The notes under the pieces were generated by a model. That model did not search any database and was not told where the DNA came from. It worked only from the letters and a program-made list of their open reading frames with translations. 64,000 nucleotides of DNA from Carya illinoinensis (lineage: Eukaryota; Streptophyta; Magnoliopsida; Fagales; Juglandaceae), in the NCBI RefSeq assembly GCF_018687715.1, contig NC_056753.1, positions 27,777,445 through 27,841,444 of the forward strand, given 5' to 3'. Each line of letters opens with the position of its first letter. The first letter of the stretch is position 1. The translations under genes and the position numbers were made by a program. Positions 9,789 to 21,184 of the stretch are shown here, piece after piece.

Positions 9789-12301
9789 TCACATGATACT
9801 GCAAAGACTCGCAGCACTTACTGCCACCTCAAGTAAGTGAAGTACATTCCACCAATCAAACTGAATGCAAAATGAAACAAGATATGGGTGTTAGTTAGCC
9901 ATAAATCAAGCAAATTTTGCGAAGTAAATTGAATACTTATACAGATTACTGCAAGCACTCACCCTTGAGGTCTAACAACTATATATATATATAGATCGAT
10001 CCTGATCGTCAATGTATTTTGAACAAAGACTAGCTTCTCAAGAAGTAGGATATACCCTATTTTTCATGTAAAATGACGTGCTGAATTCCATATGAACTAT
10101 TTGAAAAAAGTGAGATTCGGCCACTAAAACAAACATAGTTTATGATAGGCTTAACCTTTTTCTTTTAAAGGGTTTGAATGGGACAGCTTACACGTGAGTA
10201 CCTCAAGAGTCATGAGCTTGTATATAATGTCTAACATGACTCATTTTTCATCAATCACATCAGTTAAACTTTAATTAATAATTTAATAATGAGTAATTTA
10301 ATATAAGGTGCCTAATTTAAGATGCAACGTCTATTGTTTTGATAATTTAAGAGTCCAATTTAAAAATGTTGTATTATGGTGGCGAAAAACATATACATAT
10401 ACAGTACTTTCTCTTTAAACATTGTCTAGCTTATTGGTAATTCAGAAATCTCATAAATGAAAGTTAAAAATAAAAATATTTCTACCAAAACTATTAATTA
10501 ATTCAAGTGAATGTAATATATATGGTCAAAAACCCTATATTTTTAATAGAGAAATGATATTTATAGTATTAAGATATATAAGTTTTACGTATTCATTTTG
10601 AAAAGAAGTGGTTAAACCTGGGACTCACATGAAATAATTATTTTTTTATTATGAATTCCATTTTTTGTTTTTTAAAATAAGTGCATGAGATTTACAAACA
10701 CTAAAATTATATTTAATATTACTCTTTTTAATATATCTGTGCATAGAAGAAGGCATGAAAATGTCAAATGACTAATTGATCAAGGGAGGGAAATTAATCG
10801 TGAGGGAAGCGAAGAATATTTATGGCATACGAGAAATCTAAAAACTTATATACGTACCCTTGCAGGTTGACTTTGAGGAGGAGGTTGAGGAACTAGTGCC
10901 TGCATGAAATAATTAAATAAAGTTATGTGTAATACATGAGGACCATACTGGGTGGAACTAGGATTTGGTGTCGGATCTCGAGAGGCTAGCAAAGTGTGTT
11001 GTATGTAGAATTGAAAGGTAACAAAGTGCGTAATCAATATTTAAAATTAATCATATAAGATAGTTATCTAGGGACAATCTAGATTATTAAAGCCACTCAT
11101 CTTAATCTCTCACTTGAGCTTCATCGGATTAGATTTTTCTCTATTCCAATTAATTTTTAATTATAAATTAGAGAACAAAAAATGTAATTGTACAAATGAG
11201 GGGAAAAAAATGTAATTGTGCAATATGAACTCAAAAGAAAATAAGACAAAAATGTAGTTGTACAAATGAGGGCAAAATAGTAATTGCTCAATGTGAAATT
11301 AAAGAAAATTCACTAATCATGAGGCTATAACCTCTTATTTTATTGTAATATATATATATAAGATTAATTAAGTCAACCACTTATTTCAAATTAAATTATT
11401 TGAGAATATTCTACCAACCTTAATTAAAAGCTATATAAGAAAAATGATAATTATAAGATGATAATTCTTATTCTACTTAGGATTAATATTGAGGATTTTT
11501 TTTATCACGTCAGCATCCTTTGATAAGTTTAGGGGAATCCATACAAAGTATTCACAGATTGATGTATAAATTATTGGATGGCAACAAAAGGTGTATAAGC
11601 TTTGGTGACTCGACTCAATAATAAATAATTAATTATTATAAATGATATTTTCAGCCTATATATAAGATGTCATATCATTAATTAAAAATTAGTATTTTTC
11701 CCTGTTACCAAGAGGTCCTAGACGTACGTGGCTAATTCGTTGGAAAAAATTAATTTCACTAGCTCGTTCAAAAAGAAAAAAATAATAGCAAAGTACTTTT
11801 CGTTACCAGACTCATATTTGGAGGAGGAGCAGCAGGCATCTGGCATCTTCTGGCCCGTAGCAAGACATAGCTATCTATGAAGCTGTAGGGATGGCAGTGC
11901 TGGAACCTAATTTCATCGCGGGCATAGCAGCCGGGACAGAGGTCGTAGGGGTTGCCACCGCTGTCAAAGCATGCGAGGCATGTAAAATACATCCTACTTA
12001 GCCACACCCGGCATTCTTGGCACCCCACACGTGTTTTCATGAAGTAGTACAACGCCAGGACGTCGTAGAAATCCAAGCGACCGTCCCTGTCGAGGTCCAA
12101 CACCCTGAACATGTTGCAGTCTATCCAGTTGTAACCGCATGCTCGGAAGAACGTGACATACTCATCCAAGCTGACTTGTTTATCGCTATTGATATCCATC
12201 GCGTTAAAGAAGTCATGTGCTCGCTGCTGAAGGTCCTGGGAGGCATTGCGATAGTATGCGAAAGCAGCTATGCGTAAAGCGTAGACGTCGGATAGATCCA
12301 T
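9789..12301 (-). CDS. EF-hand / ZZ-like zinc-finger protein, three exons, apparently intact
   Basis: Predicted coding exons on the minus strand are 12301-11807, 10899-10858 and 9860-9789, joined by two phase-0 introns with GT/AG borders. The product is 202 residues. Exon 1 holds two EF-hand loops: residues 36-47 (D-N-D-Q...E, canonical) and 69-80 (D-D-D-R with Asp instead of Glu at position 12). A cysteine-rich ZZ-like finger follows, with pairs C94/C97, C108/C111 and C122/C125 and then C136/H137. Exon 2 is a 14-residue Pro/Gln-rich linker. Exon 3 encodes FDWWNVLHLLEVAVSA and a short hydrophobic C-terminus. The ATG at 12301 is chosen because it begins the conserved domain. The molecular role is unknown; calcium and zinc binding are inferred from the motifs. 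Related sequences at 35744 and 49735 support the exon structure. The C-terminal extension past residue 165 would be read-through of intron 1 if splicing failed. Confidence 0.82.
10549..10727. mobile_element. MITE-like repeat, family 2, inside an intron
   Basis: It resembles 53830-54000. Both start AGAAAT(G/A)ATAT, contain a pair of oligo-A/oligo-T blocks around GTGG(A/G)ACTCACAT-type sequence, and end with inverted TAATATTACTC-like sequence. It lies in intron 2 of the EF-hand gene. Confidence 0.45.
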
Positions 12302-13075
12302 TATTGCTATATGTATGTGAGCAGGGCCTTTGAGTTTGATTGAGCTTCTTGAGTACTACTTATAAGGATTAATATCTCGCAACCACTTGATTTGGAACAG
12401 AAAATTCGACTGGATTACTATTATCATTTTTTATAGAAATATTTATAGACCTTATTTCTGGAGTTGTCTCATGAGTCATGCCGTGTAAAGTGGTCGTTCG
12501 GAGATGCTGCTGATCACGCGGTACTGGATGCCGACAATATACATCTAACTCATGAGTACTGACGTGAGCCCCATGAATTGAGAAAAAATCTCTCTTCTGT
12601 TTGTCGTATTTCAACCAATCAAAATGCCAAGTCCTCGTTACTTTTCATTGACCCAGAAACTCCCACTAGCTTGCTTCTATTTAATTAAACAGTTTATTTA
12701 AAACATCCATGCCCAATTTAATCAAGCAATATTCTTTTTTAAATTAAAACGCACTCATAATGAAAATTGAAACCCTATTAATTATTGAGTCTGTGACAAC
12801 CCAAAATTACTGTGGCAGATTTATCAATGCATACACATATCAAATCTCAATCCATATGCATGGAAAATCCTAATAATAAATCCATTTCCCACTTGCACAT
12901 TTGCAAGTGGGCTGGAAAGAGTATGTTCAGTTGAGTTGTTAGTATTCATTACATAATTAGTAAGGATGTTCATCGGTACGAATTCACGTATCCGGAATAT
13001 ATATCTAGATCCACATTCGGATATTTAAAAATGGGTGGATATTCGCCGAATAAAATCTGGGTGGGTATTCAGTTT
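12302..13075. other. Upstream region of the EF-hand gene, no gene seen
   Basis: It should contain the promoter of the minus-strand EF-hand gene, but I cannot point to a convincing TATA element. From about 12965 the sequence TGTTCATCGGTACGAATTC and GGATATTTAAAAA resembles the tip of a hAT-type element, broken at 13079 by the next repeat. Confidence 0.4.
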
Positions 13076-13103
13076 TGGATAGGGCTGAGCAGAAATCCGA
13101 AAA

Positions 13104-13342
13104 TCCGACTCCGACTCCGACTCCGCTCCGACTCCGACAAGTCGGAGTCGGAGTCGGAGTTTTTTTCCCCTTGGAAGTCGGAGTCGGAGTCAGAGTCGGA
13201 GGTAGAGGTGTCCCGACTCCGATCCGATCCGACTCCGACTCGGACACACCGACTCCGACTCCGACTCCGACTTACAATCCGACTCCGACTCCGACTTCCA
13301 ATCCGACTCCGACTCCGACTTCTACTCCGACTCCGACTCAGA
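13104..13342. repeat. (CCGACT)n hexamer block in both orientations
   Basis: Arrays of CCGACT run forward at 13104-13136 and again at 13214-13342. A reverse-complement array (GGAGTC units) lies between them at 13140-13207, so the block can fold on itself. Long Ser-Arg, Ser-Asp and Pro-Thr frames across it are repeat translations. A TAGGGCTGAGCAG motif at 13080, a hAT-like tip, sits just before it. Confidence 0.9.
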
Positions 13343-13399
13343 TATTGTGCATATTTTATAAAAATATTTGTTATCAATATATTAACATCTAATAAATAA

Positions 13400-14944
13400 T
13401 AATCTATAAACATTATAATGAATAATATAAGTTAATATAATTACTATAAGTTAATTTACATTACTAATTTACTATAAGTTAGTAAGTTACTATAAGTTAA
13501 TATAGTTATTAGTTACACTATAAATTACTAATTACTATACCTTATATAGTTAATTTACATTACTAATTTACTATAAGTTACTATATAAGTTACTATAGCT
13601 TATTTTATATTTTACATTACTAGTTTACTATAAGTCAATATATAATATATAGTTATATATATACTATATATATTAAGGGCTTGTATAGTATATAGTTACT
13701 AAACTATGTATAGTAATTAACTATACTTATATAATATATATAGTTATACTTATATAATATAATATATATAGTTATATATTAACTTACTAATTAACTATAT
13801 TTATATAATATATATATAGTTATACTTATATAATATAATATATATAGTTATATATTAACTTAGTAATTAACTATACTTATATAATATATTGGAGGAGTAC
13901 TTATATACTATAATATATATAGTTATATATTAACTTACTAATTAACTATATTTATATAATATATTGGAGGAGTACTTATATAATATAATATATATAGTTA
14001 TATATTAACTTACTAATTAACTATATTTATATAATATATTGGAGGAGTACTTATATACTATAATATATATAGTTATATATTAACTTACTAATTAACTATA
14101 CTTATATAATATATATAGTTATACTAATATAATATAATATATATAGTTATATATTAACTTAGTAATTAACTATACTTAATATATTGGAGGAGTACTTATA
14201 TACTATAATATATATAGTTATATATTAACTTACTAATTAACTATATTTATATAATATATTGGAGGAGTACTTATATAATATAATATATATAGTTATATAT
14301 TAACTTACTAATTAACTATATTTATATAATATATTGGAGGAGTACTTATATACTATAATATATATAGTTATATATTAACTTACTAATTAACTATACTTAT
14401 ATAATATATATAGTTATACTTATATAATATAATATATATAGTTATATATTAACTTAGTAATTAACTATACTTATATAATATATTGGAGGAGTACTTATAT
14501 ACTATAATATATATAGTTATATATTAACTTACTAATTAACTATATTTATATAATATATTGGAGGAGTACTTATATAATATAATATATATAGTTATATATT
14601 AACTTACTAATTAACTATATTTATATAATATATTGGAGAAGTACTTATATACTATAAGATATATAGTTATATATTAACTTACTAATTAACTATACTTATA
14701 TAATATATATAGTTATACTTATATAATATAATATATATAGTTATATATTAACGTAGTAATTAACTATACTTATATAATATATTGGAGGAGTACTTATATA
14801 CTATAATATATATAGTTATATATTAACTTACTAATTAACTATATTTATATAATATATTGGAGGAGTACTTATATAATATAATATATATAGTTATATATTA
14901 ACTTACTAATTAACTATATTTATATAATATATATATAGTTATAA
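13400..14944. repeat. AT-rich satellite with 75-bp monomers and ~299-bp higher-order unit
   Basis: The motif GGAGGAGTAC recurs at 13891, 13966, 14041, 14186, 14261, 14336, 14485, 14560, 14635 (GGAGAAGTAC), 14784 and 14859. The spacings are 75, 75, 145, 75, 75, 149, 75, 75, 149 and 75. Three steps make a ~295-299-bp unit, repeated about three and a half times. The 145-149-bp step is a double monomer in which the GGAGG segment is replaced by TATATAGTTATAC. The start (13400-13880) is more degenerate. Confidence 0.93.
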
Positions 14945-15090
14945 CTGTTGGCAACAAACGGCGCCGTTTGAGGTTAAAATAACCCCAAACGGCGCCGTTT
15001 GGGTGCAACAGTTATAAACATTTCACTTCCCCCCCAACAAACGGCGCCGTTTGGGGTTAAAATAACCCCAAACGGCGCCGTTTCTGTGCA
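14945..15090. repeat. Two near-identical GC-rich palindromes
   Basis: Each copy (14955-15001 and 15037-15084) has AAACGGCGCCGTTT, itself a palindrome, at both ends of GGTTAAAATAACCCC. The entire ~46-bp segment is therefore an inverted repeat. The copies are separated by about 35 bp and followed by GTGCAAC sequences. They sit exactly between the AT satellite and the GC-rich pyrimidine tract to the right. Confidence 0.9.
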
Positions 15091-15770
15091 ACCCATTAGG
15101 GTTCCCCCCCCTCGCTGTCACTTATCACTTTCTTTCCTCCTCAGCCGTTTCCTCTCATCACTTTCCTTCGAATCCTTCCTCTACCGTTTCCTCTCATCAC
15201 TTTTCTTCCTCTCATCTGAGTCATCTCAAGCTCTCATCTGAGTGCCGGAGCTCCTCCGTCGTTTCTGTGCAACCCAGGTGCCTCTCTCACCTCTCATCTC
15301 AGATTCTCTCTCCCCCCCGATTCCCTCCCCTCCCCGGCTCCCCCTGCGCCGGAATCCCATTTACTGGGTTTGTTTTTTAACTGGGTAAGTTACCCCCTGC
15401 GCCGAATCCGTCGAATCCCTCCCCTCCGCTGCATTATACTACGCACTGTTGACGTGGACTTTTAAATTTTTTAATGTTGAATAAAACTTTTCATAATATA
15501 ATGATGCATTCCTACTCTAAAACTACTTAATAACAGGGTAATACAATTGCCTCTTTCTTTTAATATATTTTTAGATTATATAGAAAAAGTCTTCAAGATT
15601 GTAAAGTAAAAATATATTTTGTTATTGTCACAAGAAATAAATGGTTATAGTAAGTGGTTAAGATTATCAAATTATTTTATTATTATTTATATATAATTTG
15701 AGATTACTCCAACTTCTAAACGTAAAGTTAAAAATAAAGAGAAAAGAATTCTAAAAGAATTTATTTATAG
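15091..15770. other. Pyrimidine-rich leader-like DNA, then duplication edge
   Basis: 15100-15430 is C/T-rich, like a plant 5'UTR, but no start codon leads to a recognisable protein. From about 15435 the DNA matches the region left of IIL1 copy B (from about 54172), with several indels. This marks the left edge of the duplicated segment as far as I can see it. Confidence 0.5.
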
Positions 15771-16545
15771 CCCATGTCTAGTATTTCGTTCCTGTTTTGG
15801 ACCTTTGGTACTTTTATCTTTTCGGCAGAAAGATTTGGGGTTCTCTGCTTTTTCGACACGGTCAGGGTTTTCCATTCCGAAATGCCGGACAACGATTTCC
15901 AAAGAAAATTTGTTTGGTCATGGCACCGCAGCAGTCGGAACGGAAGCCTTCGACCACTGACTCGGTTGGGTTCCTATCATTTTGCCTGATCGGGGTTTTG
16001 TTTTGGGTTGATGGGTTTGATTGTTTTGTGGAATTTAATGGCGGGATTTGGGTTAATTACAGGTGAAGACTGGGATGACGATGACCGAGAAGATACTGGC
16101 TAGGGCTTCTGAGAAAACCCAGTTCATCCCTGGTGAGAATGTTTGGGTTAACATTGGTGTTCTAATGACCCATGATGTTTGCGGCCCTGGTTCAATTGGA
16201 ATCTTCAAGAAAGAATTTGGAGAGAATGCCAAGGTGTTGGATAGTCTGTTGCATTTTATTTTATTTATTTATTTATTTGATAAGTGGTCTGTTGCATTTG
16301 CATTTAAATGTGACTCTCTTATGACTTTTTTTTTTTTTTTGGCTTCAATAAGATTTAATGATTACTGATTCTAAAGCTAATATCTTAACTTTATTGGAAG
16401 TGGTTTGGATGTCTAGTGGCGGAAAAATGATGCGGTGATGTGATGAAAATCTGTGGGCAGAATTTGCATACCTTCATTGAAATTTAAAGTTCCACATAAA
16501 ACAATAGGGTCTCGTGTTGATGGTCATTAAGCTGTTGTTTTTTTA

Positions 16546-16824
16546 ACACCGAATCAAGACAGAGTGATTGCAAAAGTCCAAATAGATAACGGACGCGAAT
16601 CAACCATACCTTATAGTCTCATCACGTCAACATGAGCGTGAGAATTTTGATCATATTAATGTTCACTTGAGCGTTAAGTTTACAATAGTCTGATCATGTC
16701 AATGTTCACATAAGCTGTGGTTTTTAACACTGAATCAAGACAGAGTGATTGCAAAAGTCCAAATAGATAACTGACGCGAATCAACCATACCTGATAGTCT
16801 TATCACGTCAACGTGAGCGTGAGA
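16546..16824. repeat. ~180-bp tandem duplication in an IIL1 intron
   Basis: The segment starting ACACCGAATCAAGACAGAG at 16546 is repeated from 16725 (ACACTGAATCAAGACAGAG), including the CACGTCAACATGAGCGTGAGA stretch. The SINE at 16825 interrupts the second copy. The same arrangement exists in copy B (56265 and 56452), so the duplication is ancestral to both. Confidence 0.85.
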
Positions 16825-17045
16825 AACCTCTAGAGGTAAAGGCCTTGGGCTTGGGGGTATGCCCAGGTCTAAAGTTCAAATCTCCTTGGGTGCAAACAAT
16901 CTCTAGGGGCCATCGGACTAGGAGATTTTCTCCTTGAATTACCCAATGTGCACTTGCGGAAAACTCATTGCCGAGTGCCTGTGCACCCCCAGGATTTGTC
17001 AAGATGTTGTTCTTGGACATCCGGTGCCAATAAAAAAAAAAAAAA
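16825..17045 (+). mobile_element. tRNA-derived SINE, copy 1, slightly truncated
   Basis: It carries GGTAAAGGCCTTGGGC (box A region) and AAAGTTCAAATCTCC (box B region), then a unique body ending GGTGCCAATA before an A tract. Copies at 57524 and 61655 share it end to end. Here about 12 bp of the 5' GGTTGGCTCAAG head are missing. It sits at the same intron position as the copy at 57524. Confidence 0.8.
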
Positions 17046-18432
17046 TTGAGAATGAGAATTTTGATCATATTAATGTTCACTTCAGCGTTAAGTTTACAAT
17101 AGTTTGATCATGACAATGTTCACATGAGCGAGTGAATTTTGATGGTGTCAATATTCAAATGAGCAAGAAATGTACATACTTGTGAGATATGCTTTATTTA
17201 TTTATTTTTTTCTGCTGCACAGTCTTCATCATTTTGATGAAGGTGTATGCCATACTCACGAGTGACTGTGAGGTGAACTGTGTATGTGTGTTACCACTGT
17301 TTTAAATAATGTAATAACTGTCTGAGATTGACTGTTATTTTGGAATTGAGGTTTGGGATCGGGAGAAGATTGTAATAATACCAGACCATTACATATTCAC
17401 GAGTGATGAACGTGCAAACCGTAATGTGGATATACTAAGGGATTTCTGCATGGAGCAAAACATCAAGTACTTTTATGATATTAAAGATCTTGGTAATTTT
17501 AAGGTATGTCTCTACTCTCTCATTTGCTCTCTTTCCATTTTGCTAATCCATTATCCTCAAGAGGTTATATCTAAATTTTCCTTCCTAACTTTTCAGGCTA
17601 ACCCAGATTACAAAGGTGTATGCCATATTGCTCTTGCACAAGAAGGTCGCTCTAGGCCTGGAGAGATAAGTTCTTTTATCAAATACATTGCAAAGTCAAT
17701 AAATAATTCATGTCACTTTTGTGCCTTAAAGTTCCAATGTTGTTAAACCCTATTCATTGCATTCAGGTCCTGCTGGGTACAGACTCTTGCACTTGTAAAA
17801 TTGGAGCATTTGGCCAATTTGCCACTGGAATTGGCAACACTGATGCAGGTTTTGTGTTGGGCACTGGGAAACTCCTGCTCAAGGTCTATGTATGCTTTAT
17901 TTTGGTGTCGATATAGACTTCCTCACTTTAACAACTTAATTTTTGCTTGGAAAACTAATTTCATATTTAAGGTTTCCAAAATATGATCGTAATTCTCAAT
18001 TCTAGGACTTCCAGCAGCTGTAAGAACTTAGATATTCTTCACTGATTGGAAGGTAGTTAAGATACCGCCGTCTAGTGTGTGAATATATACCCATACAAAT
18101 TATTTATTTGACTTTGGGATGTATCATGTTTATCCCTTTTGGTAAGTTCAGATGTCTTATTTTATTAGAGCCATGCATTCTTGTGTTAGACTTTCTAACA
18201 TCTTTGTAGTTTGAATTATTATTGAAAAGCCAAGAAAGATGATTAAAATACAATTGTTTTGCTCTTTTTAGTATTTCCATGGATAAGCATGACCATGATT
18301 ATATGCATTCTGTTAAATTTTAGAAAACTAGTAGATCCTCAAGTCTTAAAACTTGCTACTGTTTACATATAAGAGAACTAGAAACCAGAGTATGGAAAAA
18401 TTATGTCTTTCAACTTCCGTCAAGCTATGAGA

Positions 18433-19507
18433 ACTAGCAACTCATGTACTGCCCCACCATTAAGTACAATAGCTGAAAACCAACTAAACAAAAAACATAT
18501 AAAGAATTCCCAGATTTCATCTACATTGCGTTTCCTGTTATTAAAACACCTCTCATTCCTTTCCAACCAAATGCACCACATAATACACAAAGGAATTATC
18601 TTCCATGCAGCTGCCACTTGAGAGCAAGGAAAAAGGTCTAGGCCAACATGCAAGTGCTTCTACTACTGAATTAGGCATAACCCAGGACAGTTCCGATCTA
18701 CTAAGCACACCATCCCATAACCCTTTAGCCACATCACAATGAATAAGAAGATGGTCCTCAAATTCTGCAGCTTTCTTACACAAAAAGCACCTTCCACAAC
18801 AATCATGCCACGCTTTCTCAAATTGTCAATTGTCTGAATGTTCCCCAATGCTGCTGTCCACACAAAAAAGGCAACTTTTGACCGAACAAAAGCCTTCCAA
18901 ATACTCTTCCAAGGAAAAGAGATGTTATGCTGATCATACAACGACTTATAATAAGATCTAACAGTAAACTTTTTAGTCGTTGTGTGTCTCCAGTACATTT
19001 GATCTCTCACGTGTCGTCTAATACCCCTGAACACAACAGCCTGAAAAGATCAGCAACCTCCTCAATTTCCCAATCCTGAACAGATCCGTAAAAACTGACA
19101 TCCCAATGCATCTCTTCATTATATTCAGTCAACAACTCAGAAATTAAGGCCTGCTTATTAACAGCCAATCTAAAAACTGCCGGAAAAGCTTTAAATGGTG
19201 CAGTATCACCACACCAAACATCAAACCAGAATCGAACTCTTGACCCATCACCAACCACAAAACTAACCTGTTTTACAAAATTATCCCATCCTTTTCTAAT
19301 AAATTTCCATAAACTTACACCGTATGACCCCCTGCTCTCCTTAGTGCACCAACTCCCCCTATCACTACCATACTTCCGTACAATCACCCCCCACAACACT
19401 CCCTCTTCCATATGAAATCTCCACAACCCAACTTCCCCCAACAATGCCTTATTAAAACTACACAAATTACGAATCCCCAAACCTCCATCAACTATAGGAC
19501 AGCAAAC
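18433..19507 (-). mobile_element. 5'-truncated L1-type LINE fragment, 3' part deleted (copy A)
   Basis: The minus strand encodes the C-terminal part of a LINE ORF2. First comes the segment GGLGIRNLCSFNKALLG (about 19480-19430), then WCGDTAPFKAFPAVFRL. After that is the zf-RVT-like block with FPWKSIWKAF, TIDNLRKRGM and HCDVAKGLWD, and the WCIWLERNERCFNNR tail. It matches 62935-63950 almost base for base, apart from a ~50-bp segment (about 18845-18895) missing in the other copy. Several frameshifts are present. The element's 3'UTR and poly(A) tail are gone, together with IIL1 exons 7-12. Confidence 0.9.
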
Positions 19508-19559
19508 TTTATGCTTTTTTAGGAGTTATTAAGACTTCATTGTAATGTTTTTTGCTAAT

Positions 19560-19580
19560 GTTATTCTCCCCCCCCCCCCC
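19560..19580. repeat. Poly-C tract
   Basis: About 14 consecutive C residues follow TTATTCTC in the intron before exon 13 of IIL1 copy A. Confidence 0.85.
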
Positions 19581-19937
19581 ACACATCTTTTGGGGAGTAA
19601 GCTAAAGAGATGCAATCACTTATTCTGCAGGGCAAAAAGGTCAACGTTCCAACATTCCTTGTTCCTGCAACCCAAAAGGTTTGTAATTATAAAGCTCAAT
19701 ATGCGTAGATAGAAAGCAATCATTTGAATAATTTGAAGATAAGGAAACTTTTAAGCAACTATATGATAAAATTTGTAGGTTTGGATGGATTTATATGGTC
19801 TCCAAGTACCAGGATCTGGTGGCAAGACTTGCTCCCAGATATTTGAAGAAGCTGGATGTGACACACCTGCAAGTCCCAGTTGTGGTGCTTGCTTGGGTGG
19901 CCCTAAAGACACCTATGCACGCATGAATGAACCAATG

Positions 19938-21184
19938 GTGAGTTATTTGTATCCTTCGCTTGCTCTTTTGGAAGTGTTAACTAGCTCTTTATTCGTTTAC
20001 TTCCTGAATGGAGATCGTTATTTCCAGCTGGTATCTTTTGGAAAAATTCATAGTATAATTAAATTGAAATAAACAACTTGCCTATGGTTCCATCCTAGTG
20101 GTTGATGCCTCCACATTTTTCCAAAGAAATTCCTGAGCCAATCTGGGATGTGATTCTGAGTGTAGTCCACTTGTGTGCCCTGAGAGTTTGAAATTATTCC
20201 TGGCACGATGACAGTGAGATAATAGTCTAGTCAAGACTGACCACCGTAACATTTTTATGCTGTTTACCAATATTGTGATACAATTACGCCTGATCTTCCT
20301 GTGGTTGAGTTCATAGACGATTGCATTTCACGTCAAAATGTGCAAACAAATTGGACTGATCTCTGACCCTTTGTGGATCCCAGTAGTGGATTATTCTTTA
20401 TACTAGATCAAGAGTAATTGTTGGCTAAAAAAATAGTAATTGTTTGGATGAAACTTATATCTATCAAGAAAACCAAATCAGCTTAAGGGTAATTGGATGG
20501 TAATGCTGAATAACTACATCAGCATATCATCTTTAAGGTATGAGAAAAATCAGCCCACCCTTTCCTGGGATGTTTTGTGCTTCATTAAATGATTTGTGGA
20601 GCCATGCAATGCTAAGTTCCAATGTACATTACCGTGTTCTGTTAATCCTCCATACTTTGCTATCCACCAGTATCCTGTTACAAGGCTAAGCTGAACCACA
20701 TTTTTAAAGCAATGGCGGTGATGATTCCTACCTACACCATGTCTAACTTCCTCTTGCTAAAGTCTCTTTGCAAATCTATTGATTGCAAACTAAAGGACTT
20801 CTGGTGGGTTTTCCTGCCCACAAACGACAAAATTTTATGCAAAGCATGGGATGCAAACAACACAAATAGCCTGAACGCAGACATTATAATACGTTCAGGT
20901 TAGGTAGGGATACAATTGTCTTTTCCTATACATTATAAGCAAAACATTATAATAAGTTACAATTTGGAAAAAACACAGTTCCACTTGCCCTTCTTTTTCC
21001 CCTTTTATCCGTCAGTTCCACGTACTCTCCTTTTTCCCCTTTTGTCCTTGTGCCAACAACTAAATTTGTGAATATTCTCCATGCATTGAAATGGAAGATG
21101 CAAACAGAAAGAGAGAATATATTAGAAATTAGATAATATATTATATTGCATGCAGTATAAAATCTATGGAGGCGGATTTTAATC
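19938..21184. other. Sequence downstream of IIL1 copy A, no gene supported
   Basis: The expected final IIL1 exon (a segment beginning with the Cys-Val-Ser-Thr-Thr-type motif of the family) is not found here. Short frames at 20082-20270, 20712-20903 and 20947-21186 have no flanking splice structure or motif I recognise. Confidence 0.5.

Larger units (their letters stand above)
15832..19937 (+). pseudogene. IIL1/LEUC-type isopropylmalate isomerase large subunit, dead copy A
   Basis: Compared with copy B, the surviving exons are: exon 2 at about 15832-15962; exon 3 starting near 16063 and ending near 16233; exon 4 at 17351-17503; exon 5 at 17597-17665; exon 6 at 17767-17883; exon 13 at 19631-19678; exon 14 at 19779-19937. 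Lesions: exon 1 is deleted; exon 2 has a one-base gain that shifts the frame after about 24 codons; the exon 5 donor reads ATAAGT instead of GTAAGT; exon 6 has Cys in place of the conserved His after GTDS; exons 7-12 are lost in one deletion, with LINE sequence at its right side; and no final exon is found by 21180. Exon 14 keeps the PSCGACLGG motif with two iron-sulfur cysteines. It cannot make the enzyme. Confidence 0.93.

Noticed and set aside
12017..12277. 86-residue plus-strand frame
   Set aside because: Antisense of EF-hand gene exon 1; the minus strand carries clear domains.
13005..13413. Ser-Arg, Ser-Asp and Pro-Thr repeat proteins on both strands
   Set aside because: All are translations of the CCGACT hexamer arrays in different frames; no flanking gene structure.
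13400..14944. CRISPR-like array of spaced repeats
   Set aside because: Repeats are directly tandem and AT-rich with no unique spacers; this is plant satellite DNA.
15091..15440. Promoter and first exon of IIL1 copy A
   Set aside because: No match to copy B's exon 1 region (55263-55466); the C/T-rich DNA lies outside the duplicated segment.
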